From: Methanobacterium sp.
GTDB taxonomy: Archaea > Methanobacteriota > Methanobacteria > Methanobacteriales > Methanobacteriaceae
Reading direction: 5' to 3'
DNA: 6,497 nt
Assembly (NCBI GenBank): GCA_020854975.1
Contig: JAHKLQ010000168.1
Location: 1 to 6,497 of the forward strand
In this document: one piece after another, positions 1 through 6,211 of the stretch
How the letters are laid out: the number at the start of each line of letters is the position of its first letter
Position numbering within the stretch: the stretch's first letter is position 1
Notes under the pieces: generated by a model
Databases searched by the model: none
Told to the model about the DNA's origin: nothing
Seen by the model: the letters and a program-made list of their open reading frames with translations, nothing else
Position numbers and translations under genes: made by a program

Positions 1-606
1 AGCCAGTTTAAGTGCCATATCTGAGGATCCTCCTATTCCCACTCCCACTACTATGGGTGGGCATGGTTTGCCTCCGGCAGCCAGCACGGTTTCCAGCACA
101 AAATCTTTGATCCCTTTTTCTCCTTCACCAGGAAGGGCCATCTTCAATGCATTATTATTTTCCGAACCAAAACCTTTAGGGAAAACTGTTATCTCCAGTG
201 ATTCACCTTCAACCAGTTCAACATCTATCTGTGGAATGTGGCGACCAGTGTTATTTCCTGTGTTTTGTCTGGTGAGGGGATCTACCACGTTAGGACGAAG
301 TGGCACTTCATCAGTGGCTTTCATCACACCATCAATTATACCTTCTTTCAGGTTTTCCACCTTTACATTTCCCATTTTTACAAAGATAATGGGTAAACCA
401 GTGTCTTGACATAGGGGTATACCCTGCTTTTGGGCAATTTTAATGTTTTCGAGTATAGCACCAAGGTTTAAAAGAGCGGTTTCATCTTTTTCAATATTAT
501 AAGCATTTTCAATAGCTTTTTTAACATCAGATGGAAGTTTTATAACGGCTTCTTTGTACAAGTGGTATGTAAGTTCTTCAACCTGGGATTGATGAATCAT
601 TGGCAT
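1..606 (-). CDS. fumA: Fumarate hydratase (class I) alpha subunit, N-terminal part, runs off left edge
   Basis: This is the alpha half of an archaeal two-subunit class I fumarase, a cytoplasmic [4Fe-4S] enzyme interconverting fumarate and L-malate, used by methanogens in their incomplete TCA pathway. The frame is open from 606 to the window edge and gives 202 residues; the family is usually about 280, so the C-terminus is outside. Two cluster-ligand regions are visible: GIPLCQDTG with Cys66, and GGKPCPP with Cys182 followed by GVGIGGSSD. The conserved stretch [18 protein letters not shown] lies between them. The third expected Cys is beyond the edge. Two in-frame starts exist, ATG at 606 and ATG at 600; neither has a Shine-Dalgarno site, so I chose the first, as would suit a leaderless message. 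The start lies 72 bp behind the coiled-coil gene on the same strand. Tartrate dehydratase alpha belongs to the same family and cannot be fully excluded. Confidence 0.93.
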   Translation of the reverse strand, partial: MPMIHQSQVEELTYHLYKEAVIKLPSDVKKAIENAYNIEKDETALLNLGAILENIKIAQKQGIPLCQDTGLPIIFVKMGNVKVENLKEGIIDGVMKATDEVPLRPNVVDPLTRQNTGNNTGRHIPQIDVELVEGESLEITVFPKGFGSENNNALKMALPGEGEKGIKDFVLETVLAAGGKPCPPIVVGVGIGGSSDMALKLA

Positions 607-628
607 GGATAAATAGTTTATTCTAGAG

Positions 629-637
629 TTTAATAAC
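629..637 (-). promoter_or_regulatory. Candidate TATA box for the fumarase gene
   Basis: The minus strand reads GTTATTAAA, centred about 27 bases before the ATG at 606. That is the spacing expected for an archaeal TATA box on a leaderless transcript, which fits the missing Shine-Dalgarno site. The DNA here is AT-rich, so chance resemblance is likely, and read-through from the upstream coiled-coil gene is also possible. Confidence 0.3.
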
Positions 638-678
638 AGTTTCTAAAAAGATTCTTATAGGGGAGTTGGGTAATTTCC

Positions 679-1209
679 TTAATTTGAACTTCTTGAGTGA
701 GAGATACTTCTGGGAATACAACCCTTAAGATAACCTAATGGATGATGTTCTTTAAGATTATAAATGTTTTTAAGTATCTGTTTAACTTCTTCAAGTTTCC
801 TTAGCAGGGGTTCGTCAAGGTTAAAACTTTTTTCTAATTCTCCATATTTTAGGTCTAATCCATCGTATAAACTATAAAGTTCATCCAAGTGGTATGATAA
901 GTTTTCTACCTTTTCCCTTAATTTTAAACACTCATTATCTAGTTTACGAATAGTTTCCTCTTGTTGGCGATTAATGATGTTTTGTTCTGTTTTTAATTCT
1001 TCCAATGTCACTTCAAAACTATTTATGCTTTTACGGCGATGTTCTAGTAATTTTTGCATCTGGTTGAAATCTTTTTCTGCAATAGTAATGACTATTTCAT
1101 CTTCTTTGAAGTCATGTTCGCCTTTCAGGGTTAGTAGATTGCCTTGCAGGTCACCTGAGGGTTTAATAACATTGGTGATGAAACACCTTTCATGTGTCCT
1201 TTTATCCAT
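679..1209 (-). CDS. Hypothetical coiled-coil protein, 176 aa
   Basis: I do not recognise this protein. Residues 1-45 could form a small beta-rich head (CFITNVIKPSGDLQGNLLTL, then EDEIVITIAEKDF). Residues about 48-152 are strongly charged and helical, with Leu/Ile at heptad-like spacing and many Glu, Lys and Gln, typical of a coiled coil. The tail contains HPLGYLKG and ends in a Ser/Arg-rich segment. There is no signal peptide, membrane helix or recognisable catalytic motif; the Cys residues (9, 94, 164) form no metal-binding pattern. It is probably cytoplasmic and oligomeric. The start is well supported by a strong Shine-Dalgarno site three bases upstream. It has its own candidate promoter and lies 252 bp behind pstS, so it is probably a separate transcription unit. 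A structural or adaptor role is conceivable but only a guess. Confidence 0.82.
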   Translation of the reverse strand: MDKRTHERCFITNVIKPSGDLQGNLLTLKGEHDFKEDEIVITIAEKDFNQMQKLLEHRRKSINSFEVTLEELKTEQNIINRQQEETIRKLDNECLKLREKVENLSYHLDELYSLYDGLDLKYGELEKSFNLDEPLLRKLEEVKQILKNIYNLKEHHPLGYLKGCIPRSISHSRSSN

Positions 1210-1212
1210 ATT

Positions 1213-1220
1213 ATCACCTC
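1213..1220 (-). promoter_or_regulatory. Strong Shine-Dalgarno site of the coiled-coil gene
   Basis: The minus strand reads GAGGTGAT followed by AAT and the ATG. This is an eight-base match to the complement of the usual archaeal 16S rRNA 3' end. It fixes the start at 1209 and is the best ribosome-binding site in the window, evidence that this unrecognised ORF is translated. Confidence 0.85.
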
Positions 1221-1246
1221 ACCATTTACTTAAATTCAATAATCTC

Positions 1247-1256
1247 ATTATATTAG
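1247..1256 (-). promoter_or_regulatory. Candidate TATA box of the coiled-coil gene
   Basis: The minus strand reads CTAATATAAT, centred about 42 bases before the start codon. Transcription beginning about 25 bases downstream would give a leader of roughly 15 bases that just contains the Shine-Dalgarno site. The geometry is good, but the call rests on sequence resemblance alone. Confidence 0.4.
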
Positions 1257-1404
1257 TGTCATGATTCATGTGATGATGTAGACAAATAGGGGAGCTGTGT
1301 ATGCCCTGATTATTTTAAGTTAACAAATTGAATTAACCAGACTGATCTGTTTTAACAAACATAGTCCAGCCAATGTGACTCCTTTGATCTAAATTCTCAT
1401 ATCT

Positions 1405-1458
1405 ATTATTATTGCTGTTATTATTAATATTACTACTACCATTACTACTATTAATGGT
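1405..1458. repeat. Imperfect trinucleotide tract (ATT/ACT on plus, AAT/AGT on minus)
   Basis: Eighteen consecutive triplets follow strict three-base periodicity. On the plus strand each begins with A or G, and all but one end in T: runs of ATT, then ACT, with single GCT, GTT, AAT, ACC and GGT units. Read leftward, in the frame of pstS and just past its stop codons, the tract would encode TINSSNGSSNINNNSNNN. It may be a decayed microsatellite or the remnant of a Ser/Asn-rich coding extension. The rest of 1210-1461 holds only the promoter and ribosome-binding site of the coiled-coil gene. Confidence 0.6.
1438..1458 (-). repeat. Inverted repeat just behind pstS
   Basis: Seven-base arms ACCATTA (1438-1444) and TAATGGT (1452-1458) flank a seven-base loop. 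In the pstS transcript this hairpin would begin directly after the tandem TAA codons. It lacks the U-rich run of an intrinsic terminator, so it may be an RNA 3'-end structure or simply a by-product of the triplet repeat. Confidence 0.35.
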
Positions 1459-1461
1459 TTA

Positions 1462-2277
1462 TTAAACTGATTTATATTCAGTTTTATTCACTATTGATTG
1501 TCCTTCTGGACTTAATGTGAAATCTATGAAATCTTTCACCACTCCAGTTGCTGGTTCTTTAACTAAGAAAAGTAAAGGCCTTTGCAATGTGTATTCACCA
1601 TTATTCACACTTTCTTCAGTCAGAGAAACATTATTTATTCTTAATATTTTGAGATCAGGATTCAGGGCATTTGTGGATAAATAGCCAACAGCACTGGGTA
1701 GCACAGCTACATCTTGCATAACCTGCTGTGTTGATATGGCCACAGTGGCATTGTTTTGTACTATTTTACCTCTGAATAGTGTATCTTCAAATGCCAGCCG
1801 AGTACCCGAACCTACTTCTCTCGTAATAACATTTATGGGTTCATCTTTTCCACCAACTTGTTTCCAGTTGGTGAGGTTACCTTCATAAATTCCTTTTAAT
1901 TGATCTGTGGTTAAACTATTTACGGGATTATTGGGGTTAACTACAACTGCAATACCATCTTTTCCAATTTGGTATTGTGTTAGGTCTTCACTTTCTTCTT
2001 GGGTTAAATTTCTAGAGGCAGTTCCAATATTAGCTTTCTCTGATTGGACAGATTTGATCCCTACCAATGAATCTCCACCTTGAACAGTAATCTTTACATC
2101 AGGATGTTTCTCCATGTATGCTTGAGCCAGGGCTTCTGCTACGGGTTGTACAGTGGTGGAACCTACAATTTTTATTTCTCGGCTACCAGACTCATGGATT
2201 ACCAGAGAAGACACAGCAACCAAGGTTAACGTTATTATAAAAACAATTATTAACAGGTATATGTTCCTGGTTTTCAT
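1462..2277 (-). CDS. pstS: PstS-like phosphate-binding protein, membrane-anchored
   Basis: This is a PBP-like (type II periplasmic-binding) domain protein of the PstS family, expected to capture phosphate outside the membrane for an ABC importer. It is 271 aa from ATG 2277. Residues 6-27 form one hydrophobic helix, a signal anchor; there is no lipobox Cys. Family motifs follow in order: IVGSTTVQPVAE (about 37-48), GGDSLVGI (67-74), ASRNLT (87-92), ITREVGSGTRLAFE (151-164) and AVGYLS (196-201). The Ser/Thr- and Gly-rich loops are those that bind the anion in this family. An upstream GTG at 2292 is in frame, but a GGTGA site eight bases before ATG 2277 falls inside that extension and favours the ATG. 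Two TAA codons stand in tandem at the end. The MFS gene ends 31 bp upstream, suggesting co-transcription. No pstC, pstA or pstB is in the window, so it may serve a distant transporter or bind another oxyanion. Confidence 0.9.
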   Translation of the reverse strand: MKTRNIYLLIIVFIITLTLVAVSSLVIHESGSREIKIVGSTTVQPVAEALAQAYMEKHPDVKITVQGGDSLVGIKSVQSEKANIGTASRNLTQEESEDLTQYQIGKDGIAVVVNPNNPVNSLTTDQLKGIYEGNLTNWKQVGGKDEPINVITREVGSGTRLAFEDTLFRGKIVQNNATVAISTQQVMQDVAVLPSAVGYLSTNALNPDLKILRINNVSLTEESVNNGEYTLQRPLLFLVKEPATGVVKDFIDFTLSPEGQSIVNKTEYKSV

Positions 2278-2285
2278 TTTTTTAT

Positions 2286-2290
2286 TCACC
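2286..2290 (-). promoter_or_regulatory. Shine-Dalgarno site deciding the pstS start
   Basis: The minus strand reads GGTGA, then eight bases, then ATG at 2277. The in-frame GTG at 2292 partly overlaps this site and has no comparable site before it. The arrangement supports a 271-residue product over a 276-residue one. Confidence 0.6.
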
Positions 2291-2308
2291 ACAAATAGTT
2301 AACAATAT

Positions 2309-3859
2309 TTAGGGAGGTTTAGCAGTGTTTTTTGCCTTAACAGGTGTTTTTACAGGTTGTGAAAAATACTTCTGAAGGTCAAAGGTTGAAATTAACAGGA
2401 TTACACTGCATATCGCTCCAAAGATGAATACTCTCTCTAAACCGGTAATGAACTCAGTGGCTTGTACTCCCACCAAGGTAAGTTTCCCACTTAATGCAGT
2501 TTGTGAAATGGCGGTGCTTAATATCAATCCAGCAAAACAATTACCTAAAACAGATCCCAGGTTTTTAGTTAAGGTCATCATTGCTGAAACCTGAGTTTTG
2601 AAGGTTTCTGGTACAACCGAGATTATCATTTTATTGTTAGGGGATTGATAAAGACCATATCCAAATCCTAAAGCTATAAGGGCTGCGATTATGTAGGGTA
2701 TGCTGGTTGTGGATTGGAAGGTGTAAATAAGGGTCGAAGCAATTATGCAGGCAATACTGGCAGATATTGCCAAGGGTTTCACCCCAATTTTATCAGACAG
2801 TCCACCAGCAATAATCGATAAGAACATGGCTGTAAACATTATAATGCTGATAAGAATACCTGATACATTAACTGGAACTCCTATAACCTTCTGGAAGTAA
2901 AAAGGCAGAGTAAAAAATGCCATATACAATACAATATAATTTAAGAGGAGTCCGGTAATGTATGCAGAAAAGGTGATGCTTCGAAACACAGTGAATTTAA
3001 ATAAAGGTTCTTCATGTTTTGCTTCTGCCCAAACAAATAATCCACCGAAAATCAGGGCCATTGCCAATAAAATTATATCGTTAATATCCAATCCGAACTG
3101 TTGAGATAATATCAGCGCATAAGTCAACGTAAAAAGAAAAACTGCTTGTAAAATAGCGCCCTTGTAATCCATGAGTATGGACCAGATCTTCTGTTTGGAA
3201 AGAGGAGGATGATTGTTTTCGTAATTTTCTTTCTTTTCCAATAATTCGGAATCTTTATCAGCCTCTGGTTTTTGGGCAGTAAATAGGTAAACACAGAAAC
3301 TCAGAAGACCAAAGGGGATAACTGCTAAAAATATGGTTTGCCAGCCGAGATATGCTGCAATATAACCACCTACCAGAGGTCCAATGGCATATCCACCAGA
3401 TAATGCTACCAGAAGGCAGCCCATTGCCAGTCCCAGTTTTTCTTTAGGGAAGGTTTTGTCTAATATGGCATAATATACCGATGCCATGAAACCAGCAGCT
3501 AAACCTTGAATACCTCTTAATATTATTAACATGTCGGTAGAAGTGGCAAAATAACAGCACAATGAGGTGCAAACCCATATTATTGTTCCTAGCATGAAGA
3601 ATTTCTTACGACTCCACATTCCAGCGATTCTGCCTAGGACTATCACTGATATGGTGAGACATAGCAGGTAGATATTGGAGATCCAGGTGGCAGTCATAAC
3701 ACTGGCTCCAAAGAATTCTGTCATAGTAGGTAAGCAGACATTTACCAGACCAATATAGAAGTTGAACATGAAATTTACCAAACAAATGGCAAGCAAAACG
3801 AACCACATTTGACGTGGACTTTGCAGGGATACTTGGGGTTTGATAATATTTCTTAACAT
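2309..3859 (-). CDS. MFS transporter, DHA2 (EmrB/QacA-like) 14-helix family
   Basis: This 516-aa integral membrane protein is a proton-linked major facilitator, most like drug or metabolite exporters of the DHA2 group. Hydrophobic segments through the whole length fit 14 helices, with a charged cytoplasmic stretch at about 196-230. Motifs visible are LPTMTEFFG (43-51, start of helix-2 region), a variant motif A GRIAGMWSRKK (76-86), motif B LRGIQGLAAG (114-123), antiporter motif C SGGYAIGPLVGG (154-165), and a second-half motif-A echo GGLSDKIGVKP (352-362). Motif C is characteristic of exporters. The substrate cannot be read from sequence. The C-terminal tail is Lys/Pro-rich. Start at ATG 3859 has only weak ribosome-binding complementarity, fitting a very short leader. 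It is the first gene of a probable operon with pstS and diverges from the histidine kinase gene. Confidence 0.93.
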   Translation of the reverse strand: MLRNIIKPQVSLQSPRQMWFVLLAICLVNFMFNFYIGLVNVCLPTMTEFFGASVMTATWISNIYLLCLTISVIVLGRIAGMWSRKKFFMLGTIIWVCTSLCCYFATSTDMLIILRGIQGLAAGFMASVYYAILDKTFPKEKLGLAMGCLLVALSGGYAIGPLVGGYIAAYLGWQTIFLAVIPFGLLSFCVYLFTAQKPEADKDSELLEKKENYENNHPPLSKQKIWSILMDYKGAILQAVFLFTLTYALILSQQFGLDINDIILLAMALIFGGLFVWAEAKHEEPLFKFTVFRSITFSAYITGLLLNYIVLYMAFFTLPFYFQKVIGVPVNVSGILISIIMFTAMFLSIIAGGLSDKIGVKPLAISASIACIIASTLIYTFQSTTSIPYIIAALIALGFGYGLYQSPNNKMIISVVPETFKTQVSAMMTLTKNLGSVLGNCFAGLILSTAISQTALSGKLTLVGVQATEFITGLERVFIFGAICSVILLISTFDLQKYFSQPVKTPVKAKNTAKPP

Positions 3860-3884
3860 AAACCATCATTGTGCCATATACCAC

Positions 3885-3896
3885 ATAAATAGTTTA
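3885..3896 (-). promoter_or_regulatory. Candidate TATA box of the MFS-pstS operon
   Basis: The minus strand reads TAAACTATTTAT, centred about 31 bases before the MFS start codon, which would give a leader of only a few bases. One base further upstream begins an imperfect copy of the intergenic palindrome. A nearby TATATGG (about 3874-3880) is too close to the ATG to serve. The same 12-mer occurs just before fumA at 609-620, where it cannot be a TATA box, so specificity is uncertain. Confidence 0.4.
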
Positions 3897-3897
3897 C

Positions 3898-3915
3898 TAA
3901 TTTAGAACTATAATT
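3898..3915. promoter_or_regulatory. Imperfect palindrome, possible operator at the MFS promoter
   Basis: The plus strand reads TAATTTAGAACTATAATT. It resembles the perfect palindrome at 3981-3999, sharing TAATTTAG and AACTA and differing by a one-base spacer deletion and an altered right arm. It abuts the candidate MFS TATA box, where a bound protein could block or recruit basal factors. This is inferred from repeat structure only. Confidence 0.4.
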
Positions 3916-3926
3916 CACAAATTGTG
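3916..3926. repeat. Short inverted repeat CACAA-A-TTGTG
   Basis: Perfect five-base arms flank a single central A, immediately beside the imperfect operator-like copy. It could extend a protein-binding region or be a chance palindrome in AT-rich DNA. Confidence 0.3.
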
Positions 3927-3980
3927 TATAAATTAGGGTGGGATTTCATTTTTTTTAGCCATTTCTAAAAATAATGTTCA

Positions 3981-3999
3981 TAATTTAGGAACTAAATTA
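3981..3999. promoter_or_regulatory. Perfect 8+8 bp palindrome, likely operator upstream of the kinase gene
   Basis: Arms TAATTTAG (3981-3988) and CTAAATTA (3992-3999) are exact reverse complements around a GAA spacer. The size and symmetry match sites for dimeric helix-turn-helix regulators. It lies 11 bases upstream of a candidate kinase TATA box and has a related copy by the divergent MFS promoter. The regulator is not encoded in this window. Confidence 0.5.
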
Positions 4000-4010
4000 C
4001 GCAAATAGCA

Positions 4011-4020
4011 AAAATATAAT
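4011..4020 (+). promoter_or_regulatory. Candidate TATA box of the histidine kinase gene
   Basis: The sequence AAAATATAAT follows an A-rich, BRE-like GCAA. It would start transcription near 4042-4045 and leave a leader of about 60 bases to ATG 4106, or about 95 to TTG 4139. An alternative AT-rich box at about 4062-4072 would give a much shorter leader. The sequence does not settle which is used. Confidence 0.35.
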
Positions 4021-4105
4021 AGGGGGTTGGTTCATAGTCCAGTTTGCAAAATTCATGAAGAATAATAAATTTGTTAATGAATGATGAAAATGGAATAATA
4101 AGCCA

Positions 4106-6211
4106 ATGTGCATACCGGCATATTTTGTGGTGAAATCATTGAATTTGCGTAGACGTACTTTGATTACCCTCGCAGTATCATTATTATTGCTTGTGTTAAC
4201 GCTTTATATCATATCTCAAAGTCTTTTAATGGGAAGTCTTTCTGAAATACAGGATGAAAGCACTCAAAAAGATCTTGAAACTATAAACGACCTAATATTC
4301 AAAGATTTAGCTGATTTAGATACAATTGGTAAACATTGGGCTGCTTTGGGTGAAACATCATTGTACAATGAAGAAAGTCATACCCTAAACCCAGAAACTA
4401 AAAATATCTTTAATAGTACTGGTATTGATTTTGTAATAATTACATCAACATCAGACGGTGTGGTATATTATGAAACCTTCAATAATCAAAATGAGAACAC
4501 ATCTTCTGATTTAGATGATCTAGAAAGTTATTTAGCCAAAAACAACTCATTTGCATATTCAGATAATCCTGATTCAGATAATTCAGATATCAATAATGAT
4601 AGTTGTAAAGGAATTCTTTTACTTTCATCTGGAACCTATCTTGTCTCATCAAACCCTGTTTCAGACTCACAAGACACTTATTTGATTCTGGGACGTTCTT
4701 TAGAGTTCCCTGAAAACAGTCAGTTAACCAAAATTCCTGGTTTATCTCTGGAAATCACACCATACATAACTGGTGATACAGTTCCCACTTTCCATGATGT
4801 AGATCGTGTTTTTTCATACGGTTCTCCCCTAATCATAAAAAGAACGGAAAACAATACTATAAATGGGTTTTCACTACTGAGAAACAGTCAAGGACGTGCC
4901 GTTTTTCAACTTAAAATGTCAGAAAATCTTTATGTTGAAAATAAAGGCCAAGAAACTTTGATATATTCCATCCTTTCCTTTTTAGTTATTGGACTAGTTT
5001 TAGGATTAATAATACTCATCTACCTTGATAGAATCGTTCTATTTAGAGTTAATAAACTCAGTAACCAGGTACAGGAAATAACTAAAAGTAATGATTTATC
5101 GCAGCGTTTACTAACAAACGGCACATATGACGAAATTTCCAAGCTTTCTAATTCCATTAATAGTTTATTAATCTCTTTGCAACGTTCTTGGAATGAACTT
5201 CAGCAAAGTAGAATGAAGTACAGGAATATTTTCTATAACACAGGCACTGCCATGATCATAACTGAAGAAAATGGGACCTTATCATTGATCAATTCTGAAT
5301 TTGAAAATTTATCTGGCTTCCAAAAAACAGAAATAGAGGGTATAAAAAATTGGGAAGATTTCTTTCCAGAAGACATTGAAAAAATGAGAAAATACCGCAA
5401 GATAAGAAAAACAAAACCAGAGTTAGCTCCACGAAGTTATGAAGCTCGTTTTTTGGACAATGAAGGAAATTTTAAGGATGTTCATCTTACTGTAACAACC
5501 ATCCCCGGCACTAAACAATTTTTAGCTTCTTTAATGGATATCAGTTTACTAAAAAAATCATTAAAAGAAAAAGATGCACTTCTAAGGGAAGTACATCATA
5601 GAGTTAAAAATAACATGCAGATCATGATAAGTCTGCTGAATATGAAGGCTAGACATACTAATGATGATAATTTGAAGAGAGTTTTACTGGAAAGTCAGGA
5701 CAGAATCAGATCAATGGCCATGGTTCATGATGGTATATATCGTTCACAGGATATGACCCATATCAACATGGGAGAGTATATCCAGAGGCTGACAGCCGGA
5801 CTTTTTGCATCTTATAACATGGACATCAACTTGATAAGGCTGGAAATAAAAGCAGAACCGGTTATGTTGAATATTGACACCGCAGTACCTTTAGGTCTTT
5901 TGATAAATGAATTGGTAAGTAATTCCATAAGACATGCTTTTAAACCAGGTGAAAAAGGAACAATAAAGGTTGAGCTATTTTCTTCTACTTCTAAAGATGA
6001 GTCCACTTTCCAAGATGAATTTACTCTGATTATTGAAGATGATGGAGTGGGATTACCTGAAGGTTTTGATATTCATAATTCGAAAACTATGGGTATGAAG
6101 CTCATTGATGCCCTAACAACACAGTTAGAAGCAAAAATTAAAGTAAAAAAAGATAGTGGAACACGTTTTGAAATTAAATTTAAAGAACTTAATTACATGA
6201 AACGAATTTAG
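4106..6211 (+). CDS. Sensor histidine kinase: CHASE4-HAMP-PAS-HisKA_2-HATPase
   Basis: This is a 701-aa membrane sensor kinase. Numbered from ATG 4106, helix 1 covers about 18-42, after the basic RRR at 15-17. An extracellular CHASE4-like domain follows (about 45-280), with KHWAALGETSLYN at 77-88 matching the family's Trp-containing motif. Helix 2 is about 284-308, HAMP about 309-363 and PAS about 371-480. The HisKA_2 box EVHHRVKNNMQ puts the likely phosphorylated His at 498. The ATPase has N-box LLINELVSNS (598-607), G1 DDGVGLP (645-651) and G2-like TMGMKLI (661-667). All key catalytic residues appear intact. No response regulator is visible in the window. An in-frame TTG at 4139 has a better ribosome-binding site and may be the true start, giving 690 aa beginning MNLRRRTL; the span shown uses the only upstream ATG. 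The ligand is unknown; position suggests a link to the divergent MFS-pstS operon. Confidence 0.93.
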   Translation: MCIPAYFVVKSLNLRRRTLITLAVSLLLLVLTLYIISQSLLMGSLSEIQDESTQKDLETINDLIFKDLADLDTIGKHWAALGETSLYNEESHTLNPETKNIFNSTGIDFVIITSTSDGVVYYETFNNQNENTSSDLDDLESYLAKNNSFAYSDNPDSDNSDINNDSCKGILLLSSGTYLVSSNPVSDSQDTYLILGRSLEFPENSQLTKIPGLSLEITPYITGDTVPTFHDVDRVFSYGSPLIIKRTENNTINGFSLLRNSQGRAVFQLKMSENLYVENKGQETLIYSILSFLVIGLVLGLIILIYLDRIVLFRVNKLSNQVQEITKSNDLSQRLLTNGTYDEISKLSNSINSLLISLQRSWNELQQSRMKYRNIFYNTGTAMIITEENGTLSLINSEFENLSGFQKTEIEGIKNWEDFFPEDIEKMRKYRKIRKTKPELAPRSYEARFLDNEGNFKDVHLTVTTIPGTKQFLASLMDISLLKKSLKEKDALLREVHHRVKNNMQIMISLLNMKARHTNDDNLKRVLLESQDRIRSMAMVHDGIYRSQDMTHINMGEYIQRLTAGLFASYNMDINLIRLEIKAEPVMLNIDTAVPLGLLINELVSNSIRHAFKPGEKGTIKVELFSSTSKDESTFQDEFTLIIEDDGVGLPEGFDIHNSKTMGMKLIDALTTQLEAKIKVKKDSGTRFEIKFKELNYMKRI
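4129..4133 (+). promoter_or_regulatory. Shine-Dalgarno site favouring a TTG start for the kinase
   Basis: GGTGA lies five bases before an in-frame TTG at 4139, while ATG 4106 has no recognisable site. Starting at the TTG gives a short basic N-terminus directly before the first membrane helix, typical of sensor kinases. TTG starts are not rare in Methanobacteriales. Confidence 0.5.

Noticed and set aside
53..409. Plus-strand open frame of 118 codons
   Set aside because: It lies antisense to the clearly recognisable fumarase alpha frame and encodes a low-information Ser/Pro/Phe-rich peptide without motifs.
974..1264. Plus-strand open frame of 96 codons
   Set aside because: It overlaps the coiled-coil gene in antisense, has no good ribosome-binding site, and its Ser/Leu/Cys-rich product is what the complement of Glu/Lys-rich helical coding gives.
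1219..1269. Sixteen-codon minus-strand ORF (MNHDTNIMRLLNLSKW) ending at the Shine-Dalgarno site of the coiled-coil gene
   Set aside because: It could be imagined as a leader peptide, but it has no ribosome-binding site and overlaps the candidate TATA box; chance is the simpler explanation.
1317..1341. GTTAA...TTAAC inverted repeat
   Set aside because: Five-base arms of A/T-dominated sequence with a nine-base gap are expected by chance and lie beside no promoter candidate.
3606..3884. Minus-strand open frame of 92 codons
   Set aside because: It is an out-of-frame overlap with the 5' part of the MFS gene, whose frame carries the family motifs.
3949..3956. T8 run on the plus strand in the divergent intergenic region
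   Set aside because: Both flanking genes are transcribed away from it, so there is no transcript for it to terminate.
5812..6006. Minus-strand open frame of 64 codons
   Set aside because: It is antisense to the ATPase domain of the histidine kinase and shows no features of its own.
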